Part shown: positions 24,946 through 32,463 of the stretch, in pieces | How the letters are laid out: the number at the start of each line of letters is the position of its first letter | Position numbering within the stretch: the first letter of the stretch is position 1 | NCBI GenBank assembly: GCA_002778965.1 | Contig: PEXX01000050.1 | Coordinates: 1 to 32,463, forward strand | Source of the DNA: Candidatus Kuenenbacteria bacterium CG08_land_8_20_14_0_20_37_23 | Lineage (GTDB): Bacteria > Patescibacteriota > Patescibacteriia > UBA2196 > GWA2-42-15 | Reading direction: 5' to 3' | Length of the DNA: 32,463 nucleotides | Made by a program: the position numbers and the translations under genes | Notes under the pieces: model-generated | What the model was told of the DNA's origin: nothing | The model's input: the letters and a program-made list of their open reading frames with translations, nothing else | Database searches by the model: none

Positions 24946-25548
24946 ATGCGAAAAATTGAGATTGGTCAGATTCAAAAATTACGAGAAAAAACATATGCTG
25001 GCGTGATGGACGCTAAAAAAGCGATTGAAGAAGCATGTGGAGATGAAAATAAAGCTATAGAAATTTTACGCAAAAAAGGACAAAAGATTGCCGCTAAAAA
25101 GACATCGGAGAGAATTACTAGAGAAGGATTGGTGGAGGCGTATGTTCATAACAATGGCAAAGTCGGAGCCATGATTATTCTTGCATGCGAAACTGATTTT
25201 GTTGCAAAAAATGAAGAATTCAAAAATTTGTCCCACGAGATTGCCATGCAAGTCGCGGCAATGAGGCCAGAATATATTTCATCTGAAGATGTTCCGAGTG
25301 ATGTTGTTGCCAAGGAAGAGGGTATTTATAGAGAACAGATTACAAAAGATGGCAAACCGGCTCAAATGGCTGATAAGATTATTATAGGCAAGTTGAACAA
25401 ATTTTATGAACAAGTTTGTCTTTTGAATCAACCATATATCAAAGACGAGGACAGAAAGATTAACGATCTCATCATTGAGGCCACGGCTAAATTGGGAGAA
25501 AAGATTGAAGTGAAGAAAATGATTGTGTTTGATTTGTTATCATTATGA
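24946..25548 (+). CDS. tsf: Elongation factor Ts
   Basis: Nucleotide exchange factor for EF-Tu. The N-terminal UBA-like domain (QIQKLREKTYAGVMDAKKAI) and the EF-Tu-contacting TDFVAKNEEF motif (residues ~79-88) are clear, as is ALEETYV-region equivalent GLVEAYVHNNGKVG. At 200 residues it is the short form, with one core subdomain pair and a truncated dimerisation part. Its TGA stop overlaps the pyrH ATG by 4 nt (ATGA). Confidence 0.95.
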   Translation: MRKIEIGQIQKLREKTYAGVMDAKKAIEEACGDENKAIEILRKKGQKIAAKKTSERITREGLVEAYVHNNGKVGAMIILACETDFVAKNEEFKNLSHEIAMQVAAMRPEYISSEDVPSDVVAKEEGIYREQITKDGKPAQMADKIIIGKLNKFYEQVCLLNQPYIKDEDRKINDLIIEATAKLGEKIEVKKMIVFDLLSL

Positions 25549-26243
25549 ACAAAAAAATTCTCATTAAAATATCTGGCGAGCTCTTCAAATCAGACAGAGA
25601 AGCCTTGGACAGTGAAAAAGTATTAGCAGTTGCCGAAGAGATAAAGAAAGCCAAAAGGGACGATTATGATATCGGCATTGTATTTGGAGCTGGCAATATT
25701 TATCGCGGAAGAAATGTTAAAGAGCAAGGCCTTGATATGTCTTTGGCCCACTATACCGGGATGATGGCCACGATTGTTAATGCCTTGGCTTTTAGAAACG
25801 CGTTATCATCCCTTCAAATCAATTGCCGTATTGTTTCGAAGATAGGTTTTCCGGATGTTTTTGGCTCAAGTAATCCTCTTGATATACAGAAGTATTTTCA
25901 GCTAGGCGAAGTATTAATTTTTGCGGGTGGAACAGGCAATCCTTATGTTACGACTGACACCTGTGCGGTTGTGCGCGCTCTTGAGATGAGGGCCGATTTC
26001 ATTTTGAAGGGCACTGGCGTAAGAGGCGTTTATGATGCGGATCCGCGCAAGAATCCAGTAGCTGTAAAATTTAAAGAGATGGACTACGCGACTTTTTTGT
26101 CGATGAAGGAATCAACTATATTTGACAAAACAGCCATGGTTATGGCATATGAAAATAGATTGCCGATTTATATTTTTAAATGGGATAAGGGGAGCCTTAG
26201 GAAAGCGATAAAATTGAAGGCAGGCGGAACACTAATAAAATAG
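25545..26243 (+). CDS. pyrH: UMP kinase
   Basis: Phosphorylates UMP to UDP with ATP, an amino-acid-kinase-fold hexamer. The first strand KILIKISGELF, the UMP-binding GIVFGAGNIYRGR and MSLAHYTGMMATIVNALA, the FAGGTGNPYVTTDTCAVVRA stretch and KGTGVRGVYDADPRKNP identify it. 232 residues is typical. The start overlaps tsf by 4 nt, so the two are probably translationally coupled. The usual next gene, frr, is absent here; gap follows. Confidence 0.95.
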   Translation: MNKKILIKISGELFKSDREALDSEKVLAVAEEIKKAKRDDYDIGIVFGAGNIYRGRNVKEQGLDMSLAHYTGMMATIVNALAFRNALSSLQINCRIVSKIGFPDVFGSSNPLDIQKYFQLGEVLIFAGGTGNPYVTTDTCAVVRALEMRADFILKGTGVRGVYDADPRKNPVAVKFKEMDYATFLSMKESTIFDKTAMVMAYENRLPIYIFKWDKGSLRKAIKLKAGGTLIK

Positions 26244-26284
26244 TAAATATTAAGCTTTGCATGATAAGTTAATTTAAAAAATTT

Positions 26285-27283
26285 ATGAATGAAAAAAGAG
26301 TGGCGATTAATGGTTTTGGCCGTATCGGCAGAGCCGCGTTCAAAATAGCTTTGGAAAAGAAAAATATTGAGATCGCTGCCATAAATGATCTTACTGACAA
26401 CGAGATTTTGGCGCATCTGTTGAAATATGACACGGTTTATGGCACTTATGATAAAAAAGTGAATGTGGATAAAAGTAATTTATATGTTAACAATAAAAAA
26501 GTTCCAGTGTATAACATAGCTGATCCGAAGAAATTACCATGGAAAAAAATGGCGATAGACGTTGTCCTTGAGTGCACTGGCAGATTTGTTAAAGACGGCG
26601 CCGCTGAAAGCCATATTAAAGCCGGGGCCAAAAGAGTGATAGTTTCAGCTCCGGCAGAGGGGGAAGGCAATATTACGACTTGTTTATTGGGAGTCAACGA
26701 TGATGCCATTAATGACACAAAAGTTATTTCTAACGCGTCATGCACGACAAACTCCATCGCGCCAATAACTGCGGTGATTGATGAAAATTTTAAAGTTTTA
26801 AAAGCTGTATTGACAACGATCCATTCATATACAGCTGATCAGAATATTGTTGACGGCCCGCACAGGGATTTGCGCAGGGCTCGCGCCGCAGGGCAAAATA
26901 TAGTGCCGACGACAACTGGCGCGGCTATAGCTATAACTAAGATTTTACCACATTTAGAAGGCAAGTTTGACGGTATCGCGGTGCGGGTGCCGACAATTTG
27001 CGGATCATTGTCCGACTTGACTTATGTTGTTGAAAAGTCAGTTACGGTTGGGAAGGTGAACGCGGTTTTAAAACGCGCCAGCGAAAAAATATATTTAAAA
27101 GGAATTTTGGGTTATACCGAAGAGCCGTTGGTTTCAAGCGATATTTTAAAAACAAGTTATTCGGCAATTATTGACGCTGGGATGACAAGGGTGGTTGACG
27201 GCACTCTTATCAAAATACTTGCTTGGTATGATAATGAATGGGGTTACGCCAACCGCCTGGTGGAAATGGCTGGGCGAATTTAG
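26285..27283 (+). CDS. gap: Glyceraldehyde-3-phosphate dehydrogenase
   Basis: Glycolytic enzyme that oxidises glyceraldehyde-3-phosphate with NAD and phosphate. The NAD-binding INGFGRIGR is at residues 8-16 and AINDLTD near 32 fits NAD use. The catalytic site is SNASCTTNSIAP with Cys153, and TIHSYTADQ supplies the catalytic histidine near residue 180. The C-terminal WYDNEWGYANRLVE is intact. 332 residues is normal. It is 41 nt after pyrH on the same strand and may be read from the rpsB promoter. Confidence 0.96.
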   Translation: MNEKRVAINGFGRIGRAAFKIALEKKNIEIAAINDLTDNEILAHLLKYDTVYGTYDKKVNVDKSNLYVNNKKVPVYNIADPKKLPWKKMAIDVVLECTGRFVKDGAAESHIKAGAKRVIVSAPAEGEGNITTCLLGVNDDAINDTKVISNASCTTNSIAPITAVIDENFKVLKAVLTTIHSYTADQNIVDGPHRDLRRARAAGQNIVPTTTGAAIAITKILPHLEGKFDGIAVRVPTICGSLSDLTYVVEKSVTVGKVNAVLKRASEKIYLKGILGYTEEPLVSSDILKTSYSAIIDAGMTRVVDGTLIKILAWYDNEWGYANRLVEMAGRI

Positions 27284-27310
27284 GATTTTTGATTTTTTTG
27301 TTAAGATTAT

Positions 27311-28033
27311 ATGCGTATGAACAAACTCGTAATTGACATTGAAACAGTCGGAAAAAACATGGAGGACACTGACGATATTGCCAAGGACTATTTTCGCGAG
27401 TGGGCGGAGAGTTCGGCAAAGGAAGAAAAAGATATCGCAGTTGAGCTTGAAAAAATCGAGGAGGGTTTCAGTTTTTCGCCGTTGACAGCGGAAGTTGTGT
27501 GCATTGGAATGCTGAATCCTGTCACGAACAAGGGCAGGGTTTATTATCAGGAGCCCGGGAATGAAGGTAAAAAATTTAATGACAATGGCATTGAATTTGA
27601 AGCAATGGCAGAGCCGCGAATGCTTGAAAAATTTTGGGCGGATATTTTAAGCTATGTAGAGTTTATCACTTTCAATGGCCGCGGTTTTGATATTCCTTTT
27701 TTAATGATAAGATCAGCTGTCCATAAGATAAAACCAACGAAAAATTTAATGTCCAACCGCTATTTAAATAGCCAATTTAGCGGCTCAAGGCATATTGATC
27801 TGCAGGATCAATTTCAATTTTATGGCGCTGTTTGGGGCAAGCGCGGTTATAATCTGCATATGTTTTGCCAAGCTTTCGGCATTATCAGCCCAAAAAGAAA
27901 AGGAGTTTCCGGCAGCCACGTTAAGGAGATGTTTCAGGCTAAAAAATATGAGGACATTGCCCGCTATAATGTGGATGATTTATATGCCACAGCCGCGCTT
28001 TATAAATATTGGCAAGAATATATTGACGTTTAG
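27311..28033 (+). CDS. Predicted 3'-5' exonuclease, DEDDy type (PolB-exonuclease-like)
   Basis: A stand-alone exonuclease of the DnaQ-like fold. ExoI: VIDIETVG with Asp9 and Glu11. ExoII: FNGRGFDIPF with Asn122 and Asp127. ExoIII: YNVDD with Tyr219 and Asp223, the YxxxD spacing that defines DEDDy. The conserved HIDLQD stretch (161-166) fits the PolB-related family of small exonucleases found in many bacteria. No polymerase domain is present. Target (DNA repair or RNA) is not determined. It is 27 nt after gap, the last gene before a strong terminator. Confidence 0.82.
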   Translation: MRMNKLVIDIETVGKNMEDTDDIAKDYFREWAESSAKEEKDIAVELEKIEEGFSFSPLTAEVVCIGMLNPVTNKGRVYYQEPGNEGKKFNDNGIEFEAMAEPRMLEKFWADILSYVEFITFNGRGFDIPFLMIRSAVHKIKPTKNLMSNRYLNSQFSGSRHIDLQDQFQFYGAVWGKRGYNLHMFCQAFGIISPKRKGVSGSHVKEMFQAKKYEDIARYNVDDLYATAALYKYWQEYIDV

Positions 28034-28040
28034 TAAAACA

Positions 28041-28073
28041 AAAATTCATACCAATAGAAGGTATGAGTTTTTG
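28041..28073 (+). terminator. Strong terminator after the exonuclease gene
   Basis: A 12-bp stem (28041-28052 with 28060-28071, one U-G pair) with a 7-nt loop aatagaa, ending in a T-run. It closes the rpsB-to-exonuclease block. Confidence 0.75.
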
Positions 28074-28111
28074 GATTTGAAAAAAACAACCGAAAATGAT
28101 ACTTTTAAAAC

Positions 28112-28765
28112 ATGAAAATATCAGCCATTGTGCCGGTCTATAATGAAGATCAACGCGAATTAAACATCTTGTTGCAAGAACTAGACGGTTTTGTCGATAG
28201 TGTCATAATTGTTGATGACGGCTCTATTCCGCGATTGGATTTTAAAAATTACACGCTTCTAAGACACGCAATCAATCGCGGACAGGGAGCAGCCCTGCAG
28301 ACAGGCACGGATTTTGCCATTGCTCACGGCGCCAATATTATTGTTCACTTTGACGCTGACTGTCAGCACAGGCCAGTGGATATTGTTGCTTTAATCAAGC
28401 CCATTCAAGATGGTCAAGCAGATTTTGTTTTTGGCTCCAGGTTTCTTGGCGAAAAAAATGACATGCCATGGAGCAAAAAATATTTTATCCATCCGCTTGC
28501 CAGGATTATCAACCTCATTTTTACGGGTCTGAAGCTTTCCGATGTTCATAATGGTCTGCGCGCTTTTAGTTCAAGTGTCGCGTCTCGCGTTCATCTATCC
28601 CAGGATAGAATGGCACATAATACCGAATATTCTTATTTGGTTAAAAAAAATAAAATTAAATATTCCGAAGTACCAGTTAGAGTAATTTACCATAGATACG
28701 GTCAGACCGCTATTGGGGGTTTTAAAATATTGAAAGAATTATTTTTAGGAAAATTATTAAAATAA
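28112..28765 (+). CDS. GT2 glycosyltransferase, polyprenol-phosphate-sugar synthase type
   Basis: 217 residues starting MKISAIVPVYNED, with the nucleotide-binding VIIVDDGS and the metal-site FDADCQHRP. Further on, FVFGSRFLGEKNDMPWSKKYF and DVHNGLRAFS match the dolichyl-/polyprenyl-phosphate mannose or glucose synthase branch. It has no membrane helices of its own; the next gene (DUF2304) supplies two. Such enzymes load a sugar from a nucleotide donor onto a lipid phosphate, which then feeds glycan assembly; GDP-mannose from the manC gene in this window is a candidate donor, but that link is inference. Confidence 0.84.
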   Translation: MKISAIVPVYNEDQRELNILLQELDGFVDSVIIVDDGSIPRLDFKNYTLLRHAINRGQGAALQTGTDFAIAHGANIIVHFDADCQHRPVDIVALIKPIQDGQADFVFGSRFLGEKNDMPWSKKYFIHPLARIINLIFTGLKLSDVHNGLRAFSSSVASRVHLSQDRMAHNTEYSYLVKKNKIKYSEVPVRVIYHRYGQTAIGGFKILKELFLGKLLK

Positions 28766-28769
28766 ACAT

Positions 28770-29108
28770 ATGTCTTTGATACAAATTCTCGCGCTTGTTT
28801 TTTGCCTTTTCGCCTTATGGCGCGTCATCCTGAAATTTCGTCGCCAAGAGCTCAAAATCACGGAATTTTTCATGTGGCTTATTTTTTGGCTGGCAGTCGG
28901 TGTGGCTTTTGTGACACCAGAGTCTTTGACCAGATTAGCTAACGTGCTTGGTATTGGCAGGGGCGCGGATCTTGTCCTGTATGTCGCGGTGGTGGTCGTC
29001 TTTTATCTTATGTTCCGTATTTTCGTGCGCCTAGAAAACATGGAAAGAAATATTACCAAAATCGTCAGAAAAGACGCGCTAAAGGATAAAGACAGCCAGA
29101 ACGAATGA
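28770..29108 (+). CDS. DUF2304 family membrane protein
   Basis: 112 residues: three hydrophobic helices (IQILALVFCLFALWRVI; FFMWLIFWLAVGVAF; LVLYVAVVVVFYLMFRIFV) with LTRLANVLGIGRGADL between the second and third, the hallmark of DUF2304, and a basic-acidic coiled tail. It begins 4 nt after the GT2 gene. DUF2304 genes regularly sit beside GT2 synthases and probably anchor or assist them at the membrane. Confidence 0.87.
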   Translation: MSLIQILALVFCLFALWRVILKFRRQELKITEFFMWLIFWLAVGVAFVTPESLTRLANVLGIGRGADLVLYVAVVVVFYLMFRIFVRLENMERNITKIVRKDALKDKDSQNE

Positions 29109-29111
29109 TAC

Positions 29112-29179
29112 AAAAAACAACCCATTTTACACAATAACTTTTTAAAAAAAGATACAGTGAAAAATAAGGGTTGTTTTTT
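29112..29179. terminator. Long bidirectional terminator hairpin
   Basis: A 12-bp outer stem aaaaaacaaccc/gggttgtttttt (29112-29123 with 29168-29179), with further pairing inside (attttacac with gtgaaaaat). The A-run on one side and T-run on the other would stop transcription from both strands. It lies 3 nt after the DUF2304 stop. Confidence 0.7.
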
Positions 29180-29218
29180 GGTTTGGTTTAATTTTTTTAA
29201 TTTTTTATTTAATTCAAT

Positions 29219-29381
29219 AATAGACTTTTTGTTTTAGTTTGTATTCGATCCCGCCAGTACGGGACAAATACATTATCGTACAAAGTCTATGTGAAAACAA
29301 AAATTAAGTTGCTGATTTACGCAAACGCGTAAATCCTAATAGGAGTCAGACCATCGGGGAATTTTTCCCCGACGATCTGAC
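29219..29381. repeat. Cluster of three inverted repeats before the C25 peptidase gene
   Basis: First: atagacttt (29220-29228) pairs with aaagtctat (29282-29290), enclosing tgtatt/aataca and tcccg/cggga. Second: a perfect 9-bp stem gatttacgc/gcgtaaatc (29314-29322 with 29327-29335). Third: a long stem 29345-29361 with 29365-29381 whose two mismatches become G-U pairs on the minus strand. The third lies 22 nt after the peptidase stop and is probably part of its 3' end, although no T-run follows it directly. Confidence 0.5.
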
Positions 29382-29402
29382 TTACCCGTCAAAAAAGTCA
29401 TC

Positions 29403-32400
29403 TTAACGTAACAGCATCATCTTCATCGTTTTGCTGTAATCGCCAACTTCCAGACGGTAGAAGTAGACGCCACTTGTCAGGTCGCTAGCATCAAAAGTAA
29501 CTTTGTAGGTATTGGCAGTCTTGTGTTCATTAACCAAATCCGCTACTTTCTGACCAAGAACATTGTAAACACTGAGTTTTACTATGCCAGCTTTAGCAAT
29601 GGTGTAATTGATCAATGTTTCCGGATCGAATGGATTCGGATAGTTTTGGAATAATGAAAATTTGACCGGCACAGCAGTTTCAGCCGACGCCCAAACTTTA
29701 ATGCGGGCTGAAGCGCTCAATTTTTCATCAGCATTGATCCGGTAACTGTCCAGTTTCAATTCACTCACCTTTCCGTAGTTGCCAATGACCGAAAATAAAA
29801 TTTCCAAATATTCGCCGTGTTCTTTTAACGGTTTCAATGAAAAACCGGTAACTAATAATTTCCCAGATTCAACTTCATTCTGATAAACTTCAAAATTGCT
29901 GCCGTAATCGATTTTATTTATCCGGTCAAATTTCAATGCGCCTACATCAAAGGTCAGACAAATATCAAACGAATAAATCATCTGCTCTTTTTCAGCAACG
30001 ATTGGAATGCGGACAGTTTTTCCGGGCTGTGCCTCAGTATCTTTTAAATAGGAATATTTCATATTTGTCGAGGCAGCTTTGGCTAAATTTCCCGAATACG
30101 ACCAGTTGCCATCGACGTCACCCAGAATGACAGCATTAAAATCTTGATTCGATTCATCGCAACTCAATGCTGGATAAGATCGCTTATTCGGATTAAATTT
30201 CCAATCACCAATATAACAACTGGAACCGGGAGAAATTCCAACTGCATACTTGGCGATTAATGATGCGTCATACATCAGGACCGCCCCGTTTTTATCCACA
30301 TCCGCTGCAATTCTCTGTTCATCGCTGACATCCGGCAGCAGCCCCACAGCAATTCTTGCTGCCAAAGCAGCATCATATCCGAGGATACAGGGCTCGGTGA
30401 CAGGGGTGGTTTTCTCAGCCGAAAGAGTATAACTTGCTCCGTCTTGTAATGAATTGAAACTGAATGTGCCACTGGTTCCGGTTGTTTGCGATTGCGATGT
30501 ATCCCCGCTGATACTGACCACAGAATGGCTGAGCGGATTTCCCGAGCTAAAATAAGCGACATTGCCTGATAAAGTATGCGCAGCAACCGGATTTAATCCC
30601 GGTCTGTATAGCGACGGATCGCCGTACAAATTGAAATCAAACATATTTTGCCAGCCCACATAGCCCCAGGAACTGTACATAAAATGCGTTGAATAATAAA
30701 CTTTGGAATTAAACAGCGCATCGCCAACCTTATCGTCGCGATTAATTAAATAATAAAAGAAGTAATAGTCCAGAGAGGCGTTGCCCCCATGGTTTTGGTG
30801 GCACCAGCCAATGCTGTACCAAGATAACCGGCTCGAAGCCACAATTCCGGATGATCCGCGTTTAATCATTTCTTTGCCTAAGTTTGTGCTTTCAGGCCAA
30901 CCATTGTTACAGGAACAAGCAAAAATAACTGGTGAATAAGTATTACTCAATGATCCGCAATCGCCGGCAGAAATCATCGCATCAAAACTGAGTTCTCCAG
31001 CACTGGTCTCTGGTACGCCGTCTCCATCATCAGAACGCCACCATTTTCGGTAAGCTGAAGTTTTGCTGCCGTGCGCCCACCAGTTGATCGTGCCGTATTG
31101 TCCATCAGACCAGTCATTAACGACATTATTGTGAGTCAAGGATTTTGTGCAGGAATAGGCACTGGCATCCAAACCGGCTTTTTCATACATGGTTGTGTAA
31201 CTACCGCTGATGTTTTGAATCAAAACTTTATGAATCTCCATCAGAGTAGCGCCGTCGGTTTTGGCGTAACCGCGGTTATCTTCGTTAGTGTAATTGATCA
31301 TTGCCCCTAGTAACAAAGCATTTTTTTTCCACGATCCTCGGTTACTTTCAAAATTGATTAATTTGTTACATATCATGGAAACGGTGGAAGCATCGCTCCA
31401 GGGAATTCGTCCCACGATAACTTCCGGGACCCAATCAACATTGTCCTGACCATATTCACCGTAACGACTGTCTCCATCTGAATTCCAGTTGCCGGTTAAA
31501 TCAGCATAATAATAATCTGTTGGCGTATCTTCGCTGGTTGTGTCTGGTTTTGGACTGCACATGCGCATCGGAATATCTGAAACATCACCAATGATCAGCA
31601 CATACTCAATTCCGCACTCTGAATATTTATCAATTAAAAAATTCCTTATTTTTTGCGGCAGATCCGAGCCGCTGTAATTACTGTTAATCCAGGTCACTGT
31701 TACAACGTTTACCGAATAGCCAACGCTCTGCTTCCAATTCACGAATGACGTTACTGTATTTTGTAAAGCATCGGTGGTAATAATAACGTAATCATAGTAT
31801 GATGAACTGCTGTTAGGTTCAAAATACTTTTGATACCATTGTTTTGCTTCATCGTAATTATAAATCAAAATAGAAGCATTTCTGCCGGTCGGACTGTCTG
31901 CTAAATTTTGTTTTAAGGGAGAATATTTTTGTTTTGCAGCCGTTAAAGTATATTCAACTCTTATTGACGCGCTTTTAAAATAGACCAATTGTTGCGTAAC
32001 CGGATTGTAAGCAAAAGGTGTGAAATTTATGCGGACAAATTGGAATTGGCGATAGTTGCCCTCCCCGTCAAAAATTACAGCTTCCTGCGGATAAAAAGAA
32101 TCGGTAGAATAAGCAACTCTTTTATTCTCCCGAAAAATCCGCACTGCTTCATCGGACAGGACTGGATCGCCATCCATCGGGAGCATCATGGGAGCAGGCA
32201 CAATCCTATACTTACCATCAAGTAATTCTTTGTCCAAACTTACAATATTTATCGAATTGAATTCAGCGCCCGGCGGAACCGCTACCAAAAAAGTCTTGCT
32301 GGGGAGCATCGGTTTTCCCGGTGTCAGGGTGTTGCCAAAATTGTTCATTCGAATTTCCTGGGAGCTATCAGGCAGGTTGACTATTTCATAATTTTCGGCT

Positions 32401-32462
32401 GTCAAATCAACTGTCAATTGTTCAGCTTTTGCGTTGGAAGCCAATACGCATAACAAGACGAG
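29403..32462 (-). CDS. C25 (gingipain-type) peptidase with dockerin/cohesin-like regions and T9SS sorting domain (5' partial)
   Basis: The frame runs off the right edge inside a signal peptide (visible LVLLCVLASNAKA). Residue numbers here count from the visible Met encoded by TTG at 32456. Order: C25 propeptide-like region (to ~195); cysteine peptidase domain (~220-620) with WWAHGSKTSAYRKWW (His462) and IFACSCNNGW (Cys516 aligns with the gingipain CVNG cysteine); a beta-sandwich (~628-685); dockerin-like calcium loops (~692-745, AADVDKNGAVLMYDAS, and GDVDGNW at 779-785); a cohesin-like beta region (~800-915); and a type IX sorting domain from ~930 (FSLFQNYPNPFDPETLINYT). T9SS cargo is a hallmark of Bacteroidota/FCB bacteria and is foreign to the rest of this window, as is its higher GC content. 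It is secreted and likely proteolytic. Confidence 0.88.
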   Translation of the reverse strand, partial: LVLLCVLASNAKAEQLTVDLTAENYEIVNLPDSSQEIRMNNFGNTLTPGKPMLPSKTFLVAVPPGAEFNSINIVSLDKELLDGKYRIVPAPMMLPMDGDPVLSDEAVRIFRENKRVAYSTDSFYPQEAVIFDGEGNYRQFQFVRINFTPFAYNPVTQQLVYFKSASIRVEYTLTAAKQKYSPLKQNLADSPTGRNASILIYNYDEAKQWYQKYFEPNSSSSYYDYVIITTDALQNTVTSFVNWKQSVGYSVNVVTVTWINSNYSGSDLPQKIRNFLIDKYSECGIEYVLIIGDVSDIPMRMCSPKPDTTSEDTPTDYYYADLTGNWNSDGDSRYGEYGQDNVDWVPEVIVGRIPWSDASTVSMICNKLINFESNRGSWKKNALLLGAMINYTNEDNRGYAKTDGATLMEIHKVLIQNISGSYTTMYEKAGLDASAYSCTKSLTHNNVVNDWSDGQYGTINWWAHGSKTSAYRKWWRSDDGDGVPETSAGELSFDAMISAGDCGSLSNTYSPVIFACSCNNGWPESTNLGKEMIKRGSSGIVASSRLSWYSIGWCHQNHGGNASLDYYFFYYLINRDDKVGDALFNSKVYYSTHFMYSSWGYVGWQNMFDFNLYGDPSLYRPGLNPVAAHTLSGNVAYFSSGNPLSHSVVSISGDTSQSQTTGTSGTFSFNSLQDGASYTLSAEKTTPVTEPCILGYDAALAARIAVGLLPDVSDEQRIAADVDKNGAVLMYDASLIAKYAVGISPGSSCYIGDWKFNPNKRSYPALSCDESNQDFNAVILGDVDGNWSYSGNLAKAASTNMKYSYLKDTEAQPGKTVRIPIVAEKEQMIYSFDICLTFDVGALKFDRINKIDYGSNFEVYQNEVESGKLLVTGFSLKPLKEHGEYLEILFSVIGNYGKVSELKLDSYRINADEKLSASARIKVWASAETAVPVKFSLFQNYPNPFDPETLINYTIAKAGIVKLSVYNVLGQKVADLVNEHKTANTYKVTFDASDLTSGVYFYRLEVGDYSKTMKMMLLR

Positions 32463-32463
32463 T

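Noticed and set aside
29345-29381. Classical Rho-independent terminator for the C25 gene
   Set aside because: The hairpin is strong on the minus strand but is followed by tcctattagg and not a T-run, so it is recorded only as an inverted repeat.
1-32463. CRISPR array, prophage, transposase or toxin-antitoxin system
   Set aside because: No regularly spaced repeats, integrase, transposase, phage structural gene or small paired toxin genes could be seen on either strand.
1-32463. UGA recoded as glycine (genetic code 25)
   Set aside because: TGA ends the first gene at 724 and tsf at 25548 at normal family lengths, and no gene needs TGA read-through.

Overview
The window is about 32 kb of an AT-rich, gene-dense bacterial genome that looks like a Patescibacteria/CPR lineage. 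The evidence is the DUF4012 protein, the shortened or altered housekeeping proteins (a PriA lacking recognisable helicase motifs, a PrmC with NLPY in place of NPPY), and cell-envelope genes mixed with translation genes. TGA ends genes here (the first gene and tsf), so the UGA-glycine code of some CPR groups does not apply. The placement is inferred from gene content; there is no 16S rRNA gene in the window.

Layout. 1-3748: tail of a fibronectin-III-like membrane protein, a possible 41-codon gene, and a large DUF4012 membrane protein ending in a terminator. 3805-4214: a gene-free stretch that reads as an independent structured RNA gene, with a strong sigma70-type promoter, two long hairpins, a multibranch domain and a terminator. 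4267-10079: envelope genes (GDP-mannose pyrophosphorylase, MltG, a polyprenyl-phosphate sugar-1-phosphate transferase, a membrane GT2), interrupted by the RNase P RNA gene on the minus strand (6541-7071). 14834-10044, minus: a secreted lysozyme-like repeat protein followed by priA-def-fmt. 15029-18604, plus: GT2, greA, a membrane-anchored protein of unknown function and a RodA/FtsW protein. 18703-21104, plus: a zinc-ribbon protein, rplY (L25) and a DUF3048 lipid-bilayer-anchored protein. 23850-21101, minus: rpmE-prfA-prmC, a translation-termination cluster. 24130-29108, plus: rpsB-tsf-pyrH-gap, a DEDDy exonuclease, a GT2 and its DUF2304 partner.

The last 3 kb (29403 to the right edge, minus) is different. 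It encodes a gingipain-type C25 peptidase with dockerin-like and cohesin-like regions and a C-terminal type IX secretion sorting domain, as in Bacteroidota/FCB-group bacteria. It is more GC-rich and differs in style from everything to its left. Either it was acquired horizontally or the contig is joined to another organism's DNA between about 29180 and 29400.

The genes fall into three functions: surface polysaccharide and peptidoglycan building (ManC, the sugar-phosphate transferase, GT2s, MltG, RodA), translation (formylation, deformylation, RF1 and its methylase, S2, EF-Ts, L25, L31), and RNA/DNA housekeeping (rnpB, PriA, GreA, exonuclease). The most interesting items are the unassigned structured RNA at 3840-4214, the PriA without intact ATPase motifs, and the foreign-looking right end.
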